Positions 50,630-50,675 of a stretch of 50,675 bases of DNA are shown piece after piece. Each line of letters starts with the position of its first letter. Position 1 is the stretch's first letter. Origin of the DNA: Actinomycetes bacterium (GTDB taxonomy: Bacteria > Actinomycetota > Acidimicrobiia > Spongiisociales > SHLN01); contig JAHEJY010000001.1 in NCBI GenBank assembly GCA_024638625.1, positions 1-50,675 on the forward strand, in the 5' to 3' direction. The position numbers and the translations under genes were made by a program. A model generated the notes under the pieces. The model saw only the letters and a program-made list of their open reading frames with translations, ran no database searches and was not told the origin of the DNA.

Positions 50630-50675
50630 GAACGGTGATAGTTTAGACCCGGCTCGTAGGATGTCGGGACCGGCA

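Overview
This window is a chromosomal origin region of an actinobacterium (Actinomycetota). The gene order pcnA - NUDIX - GNAT - pseudokinase - sigM - anti-sigma - trxB - trxA - cwlM | parB - parA - rsmG - jag - yidC - yidD - rnpA - rpmH | dnaA - dnaN - recF - DUF721 - gyrB - gyrA - DUF3566 is the classical actinobacterial origin arrangement (compare Mycobacterium tuberculosis Rv3907c-Rv3919c and Rv0001-Rv0007). Divergent details suggest a deep-branching class such as Acidimicrobiia rather than Mycobacteriales or Streptomycetales: no MurJ part on the MviN-type pseudokinase, an RG-rich Jag and a Scy-like coiled-coil protein downstream of gyrA. That class assignment is inference.

Layout. (1) 1-3353, plus strand: end of a histidine-utilisation operon, hutU - peptide-deformylase homologue - hutF - hutI, joined by 4-base overlaps. 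(2) 3373-11440, minus strand: a small sortase-type DUF11 protein, then the arginine operon argC-J-B-D-R-G-H without argF, preceded by a 17-codon leader ORF. (3) 11489-15471, minus strand: CCA-adding enzyme, pilT with a sigma28/WhiG-type promoter, and a histone-deacetylase-family hydrolase. (4) 15558-22162, plus strand: NUDIX, GNAT, pseudokinase, ECF sigma and anti-sigma pair, thioredoxin system and CwlM-like regulator. (5) 22078-27575, minus strand: parB to rpmH. (6) 27576-32713: DnaA boxes, dnaA, an oriC with DnaA-trio-like repeats between dnaA and dnaN, then dnaN, recF and DUF721. (7) 32714-38817: gyrB, gyrA, DUF3566, a DLW-39-like mini-protein and an unknown Rossmann-like protein. (8) 38909-42922, minus strand: a 1337-residue DivIVA/Scy-like coiled-coil protein. 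(9) 43237-50629: tRNA-Ile(GAT) and tRNA-Ala(TGC), which are adjacent in many actinobacteria, here face each other about 7 kb apart. They bracket an accessory segment of cell-surface and secreted genes plus a siderophore-interacting protein. Both tRNA 3' flanks carry related palindrome-rich duplications that contain degenerate tRNA 3' ends.

Most notable points: the split tRNA-Ile/tRNA-Ala pair with matching repeat arrays; two sigma28/WhiG-type promoters (pilT and a secreted protein of unknown family); a deformylase homologue placed where N-formylglutamate deformylase would be needed; a pseudokinase uncoupled from MurJ beside a catalytically dead CwlM; and the Scy-like polar scaffold candidate. 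All functional calls come from reading motifs by eye; no database search was run.
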